Origin: Sesamum alatum
Lineage: Eukaryota > Streptophyta > Magnoliopsida > Lamiales > Pedaliaceae
Assembly: GCA_034509735.1 (NCBI GenBank)
Contig: JACGWO010000003.1
Location: 42,206,873 to 42,270,872, forward strand
DNA: 64,000 bases
Reading direction: 5' to 3'
Shown here piece after piece: positions 12,748 through 23,245 of this stretch (within the stretch, counting starts at the first letter, position 1; each line of letters opens with the position of its first letter). The notes below the pieces were generated by a model. It did not search any database. It was not told the DNA's origin and saw only the letters and a list, made by a program, of their open reading frames with translations. The position numbers were made by a program, and so were the translations under genes.

Positions 12748-14754
12748 TTTGGAGTTAAAAGCAACATGGATTTTCATTACCACTTTGTTTAAGTCAAATG
12801 TACAGTACATGCATTTTAACCTATTTTTTCCAGATTGGAGATACTAAGGATTAGTTTCAGCTATGTGTCTAGATTGGTTCTTGCTATCTTGCATGCCCTT
12901 TTTGCCCCATCTTCTACTATGGTCATGTATCTTTCTACTATGGTTATGTATATGTTGACATTGAAATTTTTTTAAATAAAATTTAATTAAAAGTTTAGAT
13001 AAATTGACTAAGAATTGGGTTTCAAATTAAAGTTCGTAATAAATTTGGGGTTTACACATATTTAAGATAATAAATTTATATTAAATTTAGGTCTTGTGCA
13101 TTTTTATGAATCATTTCAAGATAATATCATTTTTTTTCTTTATTTGGGATTGATTAAATGGATTAAAACACGTTCAAATACGACTCATTAGGAGATTATC
13201 TATATCAAAGTTCATTATGTTCGAAGCCAATAAAAATGAGTCCAGACCCTTGTTCATGCCTATAGAAAAGGCCAACACCACATACTATACGCTATATACA
13301 TAAATAAATCCAAGAGATCAAATCCAAATCCTCATAATCTTCATATTATATTTTAAGGTAACTCGTAATTTTCTCCCACAAGTTAGAACAGATTATGCAT
13401 CTAATTCACGAATATGCTTTTAGCTTTAGATGTACGGGTAAATTACATTTTTGGTCTCATAAGTGGACTAGTTTTCAATTTTGATCTCATGCTATACATA
13501 ATTAACACATTCCATTCAATATATGCATTATTTTTTTCAATTTCAAAACACAAAGGGAATTTTCATTAAATACTTAACAGTTGATGCTAATTCCCATAAG
13601 TGGTCGCAGATTTGGACGGAAAAATTGATGGAAAAGGCTTTTTACAGCCACTTAACGAAATTAGCATCACCGTTAAGTATTCAACGAAAATCCTCTTTGT
13701 GTCCTGAAATTAGGGGAAAAAAATGCACATATGGTATGCAATGTATTAATTGTGTACAGTGCGGGATCAAAATTAGGAATAGGTCCACTTGCGGGACCAA
13801 AAATGTAATTTACCGTTAAATGCACAGCGGGGTCGGGCCAGCCCGACCTAGGACCGAATTAGCTGAATAAAAAAATTGGTTGGTACAGTCCAGGCTCGAC
13901 TGGGACTGGGTTGAACCTAGGCCGATCTCAACTATCAATACCTGGGATTGGCCTGGGACCAAGAGGTCCTAGGCCGCACCTACCGATCCGGGCTAGTGGT
14001 CGGCTTGGGCCTTTTTTCTTTTTTTTAAATAATGCATGGAATGTACTTTTTATTTATTCTTCTAAGTTGACTACATTAGTAGGTTTTTTAAACTTTTGAA
14101 ACTCTAAAATTATCATCCTTATTGTTTTATTTCTAAATTATTAGTACATTAATTCATTAAATACTCTTTGTTAAGTACTTTTGGGACTTGTTATTATCTA
14201 AATTTATTATTTTAGGCTTGTTATCAAATTATTATTTAAATTCATGATGTAGTTTAAAGTCCTTTGTTTTTCTAGTTATAAATTTTTTATTATAATTTTT
14301 TGTTTGATTTTATTTTTATAATCGATTTCATAAGACAATCATAAATTTAATTGCTTGAAAGAATAACTCAATTTCAGTTTTTTAAAAAGGTTCAATTGGA
14401 TAGATCCATAGGCTAGGCTCGGTTTAAAAATGATTCAATTGAGACCCATTTAAAGGCTCAAGAGCACCTCAAGACTGGTCATGAATAGTATTGGACCAAG
14501 CTTTTCTGGGATGATTCGTGCCATGTGTACCTTGGTTCTAGCCCTTAGATCGATAATCGTCACTTTTATATATTGTAGCCTTTCGATTTTTAATTTATAG
14601 TAATTTGTCCATATTTTTCTAGTACTGTAATTTATTTTTGCAGACTCGAAATTCCTGTGACAGTAATATCTTAAGCTTACCAACTTTTGAGAGTTAGATG
14701 AAGATTTCCAGGTTTTATCCTAAGGAGGAAAATTCTTGTCCAACCCGAGCAGAT
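12748..14754. other. Intergenic region with a MITE and GC-rich repeat
   Basis: Probable VDE 3' UTR extends to about 12960. A TIR element lies at 13436-13815 (separate entry). From 13826 to about 14010 there is a CAGCGGGGTCGGGCC... run with several GGCCTAGG/CCTAGGCC motifs, resembling ends of hAT-type non-autonomous elements; I could not define a partner end. The rest is AT-rich. Confidence 0.5.
13436..13815. mobile_element. MULE-type MITE, family 3 (380 bp) with 10-bp TSD
   Basis: The left end GGGTAAATTACATTTTTGGT and the reverse complement of the right end CGGTAAATTACATTTTTGGT are almost identical, and the similarity continues (CTCATAAGTGGAC against CCCGCAAGTGGAC). It is bounded by TTAGATGTAC at 13426-13435 and TTAAATGCAC at 13816-13825 (8 of 10 identical). 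A 9-10 bp duplication is characteristic of Mutator-like elements. It has no coding capacity. Confidence 0.85.
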
Positions 14755-14759
14755 ATGAT

Positions 14760-15422
14760 TGTTGGAAAATTGTGAATGATAAATTAAAGAATAAATTGTG
14801 ACAAGTGATTGGTTACGATGTGCGACGCATAACAAGCTCGTGACAGCTCGTGATAGCTCACGACAGCTCATGACAAGTGGATGATGGTTGATAACACCCA
14901 ATCATCATTCAACCGTGTCTAAATCAACCGAATAGGTGTGCCCTTTAGTTGAAAGAATGTGTCCATTGGCGAAACCATTTGGGTGAAATGCTGCGTCCAT
15001 TTGAGTGAAATGGTATGTCCTTTGGGTGAAATGATGCATTCATTCGGATGAAAGGTCATAACCTTTCAAAGGCATCTTTTCTGACTGGACATGTCCGTTT
15101 GATACACCTTTCCAACTCCTATAAATAGGCCTCCCATTTCATTTCATTATTCATTCAACTCATTCATAGTATTCGTAAGCATAATAGCATTCTGTAAATA
15201 GAGTTTAGCAAGAGAGTTTCAAAATATCATTTGGTTCGCCGTTTTTCAAAGTTTGTAGTGTTGCTACTTTGAGATAGAAAGTCGTTGTATCTTGGGAGAC
15301 AACTTGCCGATTCCGTGAGCACCAGAACGGGGCAATAATTGTCTTAAAAATAAAGAGTTAACTCTTGCCTCGACTTCGTATTACACAATTTTCCGCACTA
15401 TCCATCTCATTCATTCCCTACA
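14760..15422 (+). repeat. 5' LTR of the copia element
   Basis: It runs from TGTTGGAAAATTGTGAATGA to ATTCCCTACA and contains a TATA box (CTATAAATAGG, about 15119) followed by a transcription-start-like AT-to-CT-rich leader. A second copy lies 2.8 kb downstream. Confidence 0.88.
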
Positions 15423-15451
15423 AGTTTAAGACAATTATTTGTCATTGTCTT

Positions 15452-16997
15452 ATGGCGACTGGATTTGCTGCTACCAATCAAGCTATGGTGACTAGATCTA
15501 CTGCTACTAATCCGGCTACTATGGTTGTCCAACCACATGTGCCACAATCAATTGCTGCCCAAGGAGAAAGGCCAGAGAAATTCTCTAGTAACGACTTTAA
15601 GAGATGGCATCAAAAGATATTGTTTTGACTCACTACGTTGAACCTAGCTAGGTTCTTAAATGATGAAACACTTGTTCTTTCTAAAGAGGAAACTACTGTC
15701 CAGAAGATAGTTGTGTTGGATGTATGAGGACATGGATATTTCCTATGCAGAAATTACATCCTCAATGACATGTGTGATACGTTAAACAATGTATATAGCC
15801 CAACTAAAACTGCAAAAGTTTTGAGAATCCTTCGTGGAAAATTACAGATGGGCATTAAGTCACCATTCTTAAATGGTGAGTTTGATTAAGAAATCTACAT
15901 GGAAAACCTGAAGGGTTTGTCGTTCCTGACCAATAAAAGAAGGTTTGTGTACTTGTCAAGTCATTATATGGGCTATGCAAGCTCCTAGTAAATGAAATGG
16001 AAATTTTGACAAATAATCTTGTCAAGTGACTTCAAGGTCGACAACGAGTGTGATAAATGTACCTATGTTAAAGGCACTTCTAGCTCCTTTGTCATAGTCG
16101 ATCTATATGTAGATGCTATGTTTATAAAGGGAAGCAATCTCTACCAAAAAAGTATTGGCAAATATTTTGATATGAAAGACATGGGTTTAACTAACGTAAT
16201 ATTAGGATTAAGATCTCCAAACGTCTGATGGATTGATCTTATCACAATCTCATTATATTGAGACTGTGCTTAGAAAGGTCAAGGCTTATGACAGTCCACC
16301 TGCTAAGACTCCTGTAGATCTAAGTCTAGACTTAGCAAAGAACAAAGGTGAACTCGAATGTCAAGTTGAATACTCAAGAATAATTGGTAGTGTGATGTAT
16401 ACCATGAATTGCACTCATCCTGATATTGCGCACTCAGTAAACAAACTGAGCAGATTTACAAGTAATCCTAGCAAAGATCATTGGAAGGGGTTAATTATGG
16501 TCCTTCGATACCTAAAATACGCTTTAAACTATGGATTACATTATACGAGATATCCAGTCGTGGATATCCGATACTAAAGATACTAAGTCCACAAGTGGCT
16601 ATGTATTCACCATTGGAGGTGGTGCAGTATCTTAAAAGTTCTCAAAACAAATGTGTATAGCTCGTTCCACAATGGAATCTGAGTTATCGCTTTAGATAAA
16701 GCTGGAAAAGAAGCTGAATGGCTTCATAATTTCTTGGAGGACATTCATTGTTGGACTATACTAGTTACTGCAATTGTGATACATTTTCATAGTCAGTCGG
16801 CTATTAGAAGGGCACAAAGCAGTATGTATAATGGTAAGTCGAGACATAATACCATAAGACGGTTGATCTCTAATGGAATCATATCTATTGACTATATTAA
16901 GTTAAAGGATAATTTAGCGGATCCATTAAAGAAAGGCCTTTCTAGATATCAAGTATACTGTTTGTCAAGGGGAATGGGATTAAAACCCGTCAATTAA
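15452..16997 (+). pseudogene. Copia gag-pol relic
   Basis: A gag start at 15452 reads MATGFAATNQAM and reaches the family motif EKFSSNDFKRWHQKILF before a stop at 15626. Then come reverse-transcriptase pieces (YVDAMFIKGS around 16110, with the usual YVDD aspartates partly lost; [20 protein letters not shown] around 16390) and RNase H pieces (STSGYVFTIGGGA around 16590; KHNTIRR-like and KDNLADPLKKGLS around 16850-16950). Internal stops, frameshifts and a deletion that removes protease and integrase make it non-functional. Confidence 0.85.
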
Positions 16998-17524
16998 ATC
17001 TTTATAGTGGTAATCCAACCTTGTTGACTAGAGATACCAAGATCTTGGTTCAATGGGACAACCAAGTTATAAAGATCGTAGAAAGCACTTGGAGTTTTAC
17101 TCCTTCCCATTCCTATGACAAAAAGTGTTGTCAGTAAAAAGGTAGAGGTTAAGCTATAAGCTTTTAATGATTCCTATTCTAAGTCAAGAACATTATAGGA
17201 GATCACCTATATAAGTGTGAAGACGGGCCGCTTCAAATGTAAAATACTTATGAATCCAAGATGGAGTCCAGGGCCAAAATGGACTCAATCGTGAGAACCA
17301 AAAATATTAGAAAAGGCATTGTGGGGGTACTATTATCTTGGTTTACATCAACGGCTGAATAGTTCAAGATATCATGTTCACTGATTAGCCAAGTAAATCC
17401 GATGGTATTCCCCTGAGGAAAGTTCAAAGCCACAAACTACCTATCCTGATACAATGACTTCTCGGTTGAAACTCTCTTAAGTGTTTGCATGCTCATATGC
17501 ATTAATTTTCATTCATGTGAGGAT

Positions 17525-18167
17525 TGTTGGAAAATGTGAATGATATATTAGAGAATAAATTGTGACAAGTGACTGGTTACGATGTGCGACGCATAATAAG
17601 CCCATGACAGCTCATGACAAGTGGATGATGGTTGATAACGTCCAATCATCATTCAACCGTGTCTAAATCAACCGAATAGATGTGTCCGTTGGTTGAAAGA
17701 ATGTGTCCATTGGATGAAACCCTTTGGGTGAAATGATGCGTCCATTTAAGTGAAATAGTGTGTCCTTTGGGTGAAATGATGCCTTCATTCGGATGAACAG
17801 TCATAACCTTTCAAATACATCTTTTCTGACTGGACATGTCCATTTGATACACATTTTCAACTCCTATAAATAGGCCTCCCTTTTTATTTCATTATTCATT
17901 TAACTCATTCATAGCATTCGTAAGTATAAAGCATTCTGCAAATAGCGTTTAGCAAGAGAGTTTCAAAATATCGTTTGGTTCGTCGTTTATCAAAGTTTGT
18001 AGTGCTGCTACTTTGAGATAGACAGTTGTTGTATCTTGGGAAACAAATTGCCGATTCCGTGAGTATCAGAGCGGGGCAATAATTATCTTAAAGATAAAGA
18101 GTCTAACTCTTGCCTCGATTTTGTAATGCATAATTTCCCGCACTATTCATCTCATTCATTCACTACA
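17525..18167 (+). repeat. 3' LTR of the copia element
   Basis: This is the second copy of the LTR, with the same ends and TATA box (about 17870). It is preceded by a short purine run (GTGAGGAT), presumably a degraded polypurine tract. Confidence 0.88.
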
Positions 18168-18915
18168 GTGATCTGTTAGAATCCAATCAATTCATGATAA
18201 ATATAATCGTATTTAATGTACAATCAATATCATATTGTTTTTTGTAGTGCGAAAGCACAATCTTCCTCGATGGGTCGACACAGGATATCACCCCAGTTAT
18301 AATAAACTATTGGGACAAATTACAACGGATTTTCATAAAGCTTGTCATAATTACAATTATTTATTATTGTTTGAAAAATTACAAATACTCTTTAAAATTA
18401 ACGATCTTCTAACAAATAATCCTCGTAATAATAGTTCATTATAGGAAGTATTTATTTGACAATTATTACTTTCACAGGAAGTTTACAAAATAAAAAATAT
18501 GTATTTATAATTATAATAAATTTCAAGAGTATGTTGTATTTTATTTTGAAGTTTTTGTATTCCAAGAAAAACCAAAAGATAGAGGATAGGAGTTGTAGGA
18601 TATGGGGTTTGTGTAGTCTAGTTTTGTAGTTTTTGTCTGTACATTGCAGCGGAAATCAAGGGGAAAAAAGGTGACCATCCTTTTTAGAGTTGACATTCAA
18701 ACTATGCTGTCTTTGTCATTCCATCACTTGTGTTGTGTTTGTGTCCCTCAAAAGTTGACTTTTTCCATACACTTTCCTCTCTTGTCCCTATCCTATTCAT
18801 TCCCACTTTCTAAACCCTATTTCTCTTTTTCTTTTAATCAAGTTTAATTCTTCGGAAAAATAATTACAAGAAAAGTGACTAATTATTTGTAAATGTTTTT
18901 CCTCCCTTTTCTTTC

Positions 18916-19170
18916 GGGTTTAATACAATTTACCTTCCCGTGATATTGCAAATGAGCAAATTACCCTATATAAAAATAAAATAATAATTTATCTTATCGT
19001 GTTCTTTAAAATGGAGCACAGGGAGGTAAATTGCTTCATTTTAGAAAACACGAGGAAATTAATTGATTCATTTTTAAAAAATATAGGAAGATAAATTGCT
19101 ATTTTATTTTTCATATGAGGGTAATTTGCTCATTTGCAATATTACAAGGGTGTTGCTTGTATTTTCCCCC
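18916..19170. mobile_element. MITE-like inverted-repeat element
   Basis: The left arm contains ATATTGCAAATGAGCAAATT at about 18941-18960 and the right arm its exact reverse complement at about 19126-19145. The inverted similarity runs out to GGG/CCC ends (GGGTTTAATACAATTTACC against GGGGGAAAATACAAGCAAC). No clear target duplication is seen; flanks are both CT-rich. It has no coding capacity. Confidence 0.7.
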
Positions 19171-19182
19171 TTTCTTCCTTTT

Positions 19183-19737
19183 GGGATCATTATATTATCA
19201 TCTCTTAAGGTTTTGGTATAATTATGCGTAGACTTTGTGTGATTTTGTAATTACAACTAGTATTTATATCGTTTGTTTTTGTCTAACAAATAGATCTATT
19301 TGTTTGTTAAAATTCATCGAATTTATTGATATTAGCACAAAAGAAAGAATATAAATTCATGTTTTTGTTGTTGACAAATATTTTTTCTAACCAAATTATC
19401 CTTATAAAAGTGAAGTGTTTCTTGCTTCCGCGGAGGGAATCACATGCTAACCGAGGTAATGATGGCTCATACTGAAAACAACCCAACTGCGCTTGATGTT
19501 CGGATTAAAGTTTTGGCGTTTGGCCTACAATAAGCCAGCAATAAGTCAATTGAGAGTAAATATGAATTTTCATTGAACTTTTTTGCTAATATCTACAAAT
19601 TAAGTGATTTTTCGTAACAGAAGGATCTATTTATTAGACGAAAATAAATATTAGGGGTATTTAATATAATTTTATAAATTATAAAATGTCTATGTGTAAT
19701 TACACCAAACCTCATAGAAGGACGGTGCAATTTATCC
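19183..19737. mobile_element. MITE, family 1 copy with internal insertion
   Basis: The arms carry GGTTTTGGTATAATTATGCG on the left and, inverted, GGTTTGGTGTAATTACACAT on the right, followed in both arms by GTCTAACAAATAGATC-type sequence. About 100 bp of GC-richer DNA (19432-19530) sits between the arms and is not found in the other family 1 copies. It directly abuts the preceding MITE. Confidence 0.65.
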
Positions 19738-20559
19738 TTTCTTTTCTTTTTTTGGGTGGGGTGGGAGGTGTCAAGAATAATTCATTTAATTCAAATTCTA
19801 AACCCTTGATTGTTAATAGTAGTTGAAAATGGTGAAATTATATATTTTTGTAATTCGTACGTTGTCGATGAAAATAGTTAAAATGGTATGATTTCATGAC
19901 ATCACTATTAAACAATAGAATACTTTTTAAAAAAAAAAAATCTATTTTGAGGGTATTTCACATTACACTCTAGGAAACAACAAAAAAAAAGTGCCCAATA
20001 TACATTAGTTAAAACAAATATTGAAGTAATAAAATACTTAACTTAAAAAAAAATGTTCCCTCCATATATATATATATCCGTCTAATTTGGTTCAATAAGA
20101 ATTACATATCAATAAACAATAAAAATATATATATAAAAACATTACAATTTCATAGAATCGCTTTCAAATAATAGGATAACTTTTTTGAAAAAATAAATAA
20201 AACTTTTATTTTTTGAAAACTCAAAAAATATATACATAAATAAATAATAAAAAAAAATAAGGAAGTGATGAGAGTAATAACAAAATAGTAATTAATTTGA
20301 GTGTGGTTCCAAAAGTGCACTCATATTAAGAAAGAAGTGTCCTTTTTACATTAGTCAACACTAACATTATTATTAAAGAATTAATTAACACTAAGATCCA
20401 ACCTTTTTGTTTGACTTCACTTCCCTCAGTTTCACACTTCTCAATCTTCCACACAGCTCCTCTCCCCCTATTCTTTCGGATCTGAATTTTCTATTTCAAA
20501 TTCGATGATATTTTTTCAGAATAAAATACATATTATTATCTTTGTATACATAATATATA

Positions 20560-20845
20560 GGATAATTGTATTTTCATCTATTAATTTATGATATATTTAT
20601 ACAAATAATTTTTATATTTTGAAAAAAATAGACATACATTCATAAAAAATGCCTACATCATCATACAAACCAGTAAACCACCAATCAATTTGGCAATATT
20701 ACACACGTTTAAAAAACGTCAATATTATTGTACAAATTATTTTATCTTTTTATTATTATAAATAATTTTTATAATTATACAGAAGACAAAAATTATTTAT
20801 ATAAATAGACTATCTATAAAAACACACCATATATACACTTATCCC
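20560..20845. mobile_element. MITE, family 2 copy
   Basis: The left end GGATAATTGTATTTTCATCT and inverted right end GGGATAAGTGTATATATGGT, plus the shared internal AACGTCAATATTATTGTACA block, place it with the family 2 elements at 4790, 53653 and 54150. The flanks are TA-rich, so the duplication cannot be read. Confidence 0.6.
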
Positions 20846-21203
20846 TATATATATTAATTAAAATAAATCATAAAAAGAATTTAAAATAAAAAGAATTCAA
20901 TCTGATCTTCTGATCTTACCTACTATTTTTTGTCTTTTGACTAAGTGTTGAAATTAGGCTCAGCTGTCAGTAGAAAAACAGCATCAATGTAAGACTTTGA
21001 CAGTGAATTAGTCAAGAATTTCTACTGTTGCATGCCTAATCAAATGTTTTTTTTTTTTTTCTGGCAAAAATTTTCACTTTTCAACATTCATTCATGTGGA
21101 GAGAGAGAGAGAGAGAGATGAGTGAAGTTTGAAGGAAGCAACACCTCACATCCAGACCAATGCCGGTGGAGAAAAAACAAGAATCACTCATCCCCACTCA
21201 CAT

Positions 21204-21271
21204 TATATATATATATATATATTAATACCCTTTCTCCTTCCTTACTCTTTTCTTTCTCTCTCTCTCTCTCT
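21204..21271 (+). promoter_or_regulatory. TATA run and CT-rich patch of the RIN4-like gene
   Basis: A (TA)n run at 21204-21222 followed by TTTCTTTCTCTCTCTCTCTC lies 30-100 bp upstream of the ATG at 21303. TATA plus a pyrimidine patch is a common plant core-promoter layout. Confidence 0.5.
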
Positions 21272-21302
21272 TAAATTACCATCTCCACTGGTCCTTGTGC
21301 TC

Positions 21303-23245
21303 ATGGCTACAGTGAGTCTCTCAAATCTTGATTTCTTTCTTGACTTTTAGCTGTGTAAGTGTCGTTTTTCTTGATGCAAACATCTCTTGCATGGTTTGTT
21401 TTATTGGCAGGAATACTGGCGAAAGAGTGGTCAAATCCCAGCATTTGGCGACTGGGACACTGCCAATGAGCTGCCGATTACGCAGTACTTTGAGTGCGCC
21501 AGGCAGGCCGGCCTGCTCCGCTGTAGCTGCTCTGGAGAATGCGGCGCCGCTGCTGGTGGTGCTGATCTTTATGGTGTTGGTTTTGATAAACCCCTGCCTC
21601 GCCGGGTTTATGCTGTTCCTCAACGCAAGGTTTGCTTATTTACACTGCTCTCTCTCTCTCTCTCTCAAGAACTGTTGTAGTGAAGCTGACAGTGACAGCC
21701 CTTGTTCTTCTTACCATTTTCTTCTGCTCAGTGATTCTTTGTAATGGGCACTGTAATTTGTGTTGCTGTCTCTGTTCTTGCAATAGATTCTTGTTAAAGC
21801 TATTGCTTATTGACTCTCCCATTCATTCATACATCTTATGTTTCCTAGCTGCAATTTCCAACTTCAGAATAGCCCCTTTTCATATGATATGCTGTCCGAT
21901 TTGAGGATGAGTTGTCTGTCTACGATTTCATATTAAACTAATCACACGACAGATGTAAATACGGGTACATGTATGATATGCTGTCAGTTGCTCTAATTTT
22001 ATATTGAACTAATCATATGACAAGTGTAAATACACAACTTACGTATGATGTGCTGTCGGTCTAAAGTTTCGGGAGAAAATTGCATGTTTGGTCCCCCGTG
22101 ATGGGGTTATTGTACTTTTAGTTCCACAGATTATGGATTTAGTACATTTGGTCCCGTAGGATGGAAGACTGTAGCATTTGGTGGTCTCATAGGATTAAAA
22201 ATTGTAACATTTTTTGTCCCAAATGCTATAGTTTTTTAACCTATGGGACTAAATGTGCTAAGTACTTAAACTGTGGACCAGAAGTGAAACACGCTCTATC
22301 GTGTGGGATAAAAGTGCAATTTTTCCAAATTTTCGGACTGAACTAACCACATGACACAAGTATGAATACATGTACATATATGATATGTTGTCCGATTTGC
22401 GAATGAGTTGTCAGTCTAAAGTTTCAGACTTAACCAATCACATGATAAATGTAAATACATACATATATATGATATGATTAATCATCCTTCCTAAACTTTT
22501 GATGAATCACACGGCAAGTATATTACAATTCGAATTGTCGAATATAGGACCATGTTTTCATCTCCTCTTGTTGATGTTGTCTGTAGCTCTAATGCCTTAG
22601 GCAACATGTTTGCAGACAAGTGGAATCAACAAAGGTTATTCACAGTCCAAGGAGCAGCAGAGGAAGCAAGTTAAGGTTCGCGATTTGATGGAACAACCAA
22701 GAACCCGGCCCTCGTCCCACTCGAAGCAAAGTACTAAATCAGCAAACCTCGTCCCACAAAAATCCTCGATCACTGTCAAACCAGTAGACGAAGATCTTTA
22801 CAAGATCCCTTCCGAGCTCCTCGAAAATTCCAAACGAGTAAGTCCCCTTTCAATCTCTACGCCATTCATTCGCTCTAAACTTGTTATATTACAATGTACC
22901 TACTAACATGATGATGATTTAACGCTGTAGTCGAATTCTTCATAAGCTGATAAAACAAGAATACTTGTAGCAAGAGAACAACGTTGTCTTTATGACATAA
23001 AAACACACGAGTGTCCATATTAGTATAAGATAAATAAAGATAAGTTCAGACACACAGAAAAACTTTACGTTCTGCAAAGACACGGGCAAACATTCAAACA
23101 CAGCGTGTCGTTGATGAAAATAGAGCTGCATTAGCGTCAACGACAGGTAGAGACGTTACCTCTGATCGATAATTTTTCCATTTGCGTGCAGAAAAAAATG
23201 CTGGGATTCTTCTCCAGATGCATGGTTCCTCCTTGTGCTGCATGA
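21303..23245 (+). CDS. RIN4/NOI-domain protein, 4 exons
   Basis: Exons 21303-21311, 21411-21629, 22616-22837 and 23192-23245 give 167 residues. The first coding exon is only nine bases (MAT), a layout I associate with this family. Residues 4-38 form the NOI motif, with the core IPAFGDWD (12-19) and then ITQYFECARQAGLLR. In RIN4 the equivalent PxFGxW segment is the cleavage site of the bacterial protease effector AvrRpt2. A Cys/Gly/Ala-rich linker (CSCSGECGAAAGGADLYG) and a basic, Ser-rich disordered middle follow. The C-terminus FFSRCMVPPCAA carries two cysteines that could be acylated for membrane attachment (inference). It is likely a plasma-membrane-associated adaptor, but a role in immunity is not proven for this short subfamily. 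Intron 2 is about 1 kb and holds a tandem repeat and a MITE. Confidence 0.88.
21890..22500. repeat. Diverged tandem repeat in intron 2 of the RIN4-like gene
   Basis: About four to five units of roughly 75 bp recur with the order: TCTAAAGTTTC-like block, ACTAATCACATGACAAGTGT-like block, AAATACATGTAC, ATGATATGCTGTC. Two units precede and two follow the MITE at 22072-22326, so the MITE inserted into an existing array. Related ATCACATGACAAG motifs recur in GDSL introns. Confidence 0.7.
22072..22326. mobile_element. MULE-type MITE (255 bp) with 9-bp TSD
   Basis: The left end GGAGAAAATTGCATGTTTGG and inverted right end GGAAAAATTGCACTTTTATC are followed by inverted matches GGTCC, CACAG and CACATTTGGTCCC. 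It is bounded by AAAGTTTCG (22063-22071) and AAATTTTCG (22327-22335), 8 of 9 identical. It lies in intron 2 of the RIN4-like gene. Confidence 0.85.

Larger units (their letters stand above)
14760..18167 (+). mobile_element. Degenerate Ty1/copia LTR retrotransposon
   Basis: Two LTRs (14760-15422 and 17525-18167) flank a roughly 2.1 kb interior with remnants of gag, reverse transcriptase and RNase H in plus orientation. Flanks ATGAT (14755-14759) and GTGAT (18168-18172) look like a 5-bp target duplication with one change. The LTRs begin TGTTGG, end CTACA, and differ by many substitutions and a 20-bp length difference, so the insertion is old. The interior is less than half the normal length: most of gag, protease and integrase is deleted. 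Confidence 0.9.
18173..21302. other. AT-rich intergenic region with three MITEs
   Basis: No gene is supported. It contains TIR elements at 18916-19170, 19183-19737 and 20560-20845 (separate entries). The last 250 bp are the promoter and leader of the RIN4-like gene, with GA and TC simple repeats and a TATA run. Confidence 0.6.

Noticed and set aside
18235..18444. A 69-codon plus-strand open frame just after the copia element
   Set aside because: It has no recognisable domain and AT-driven composition; probably chance or the edge of another repeat.
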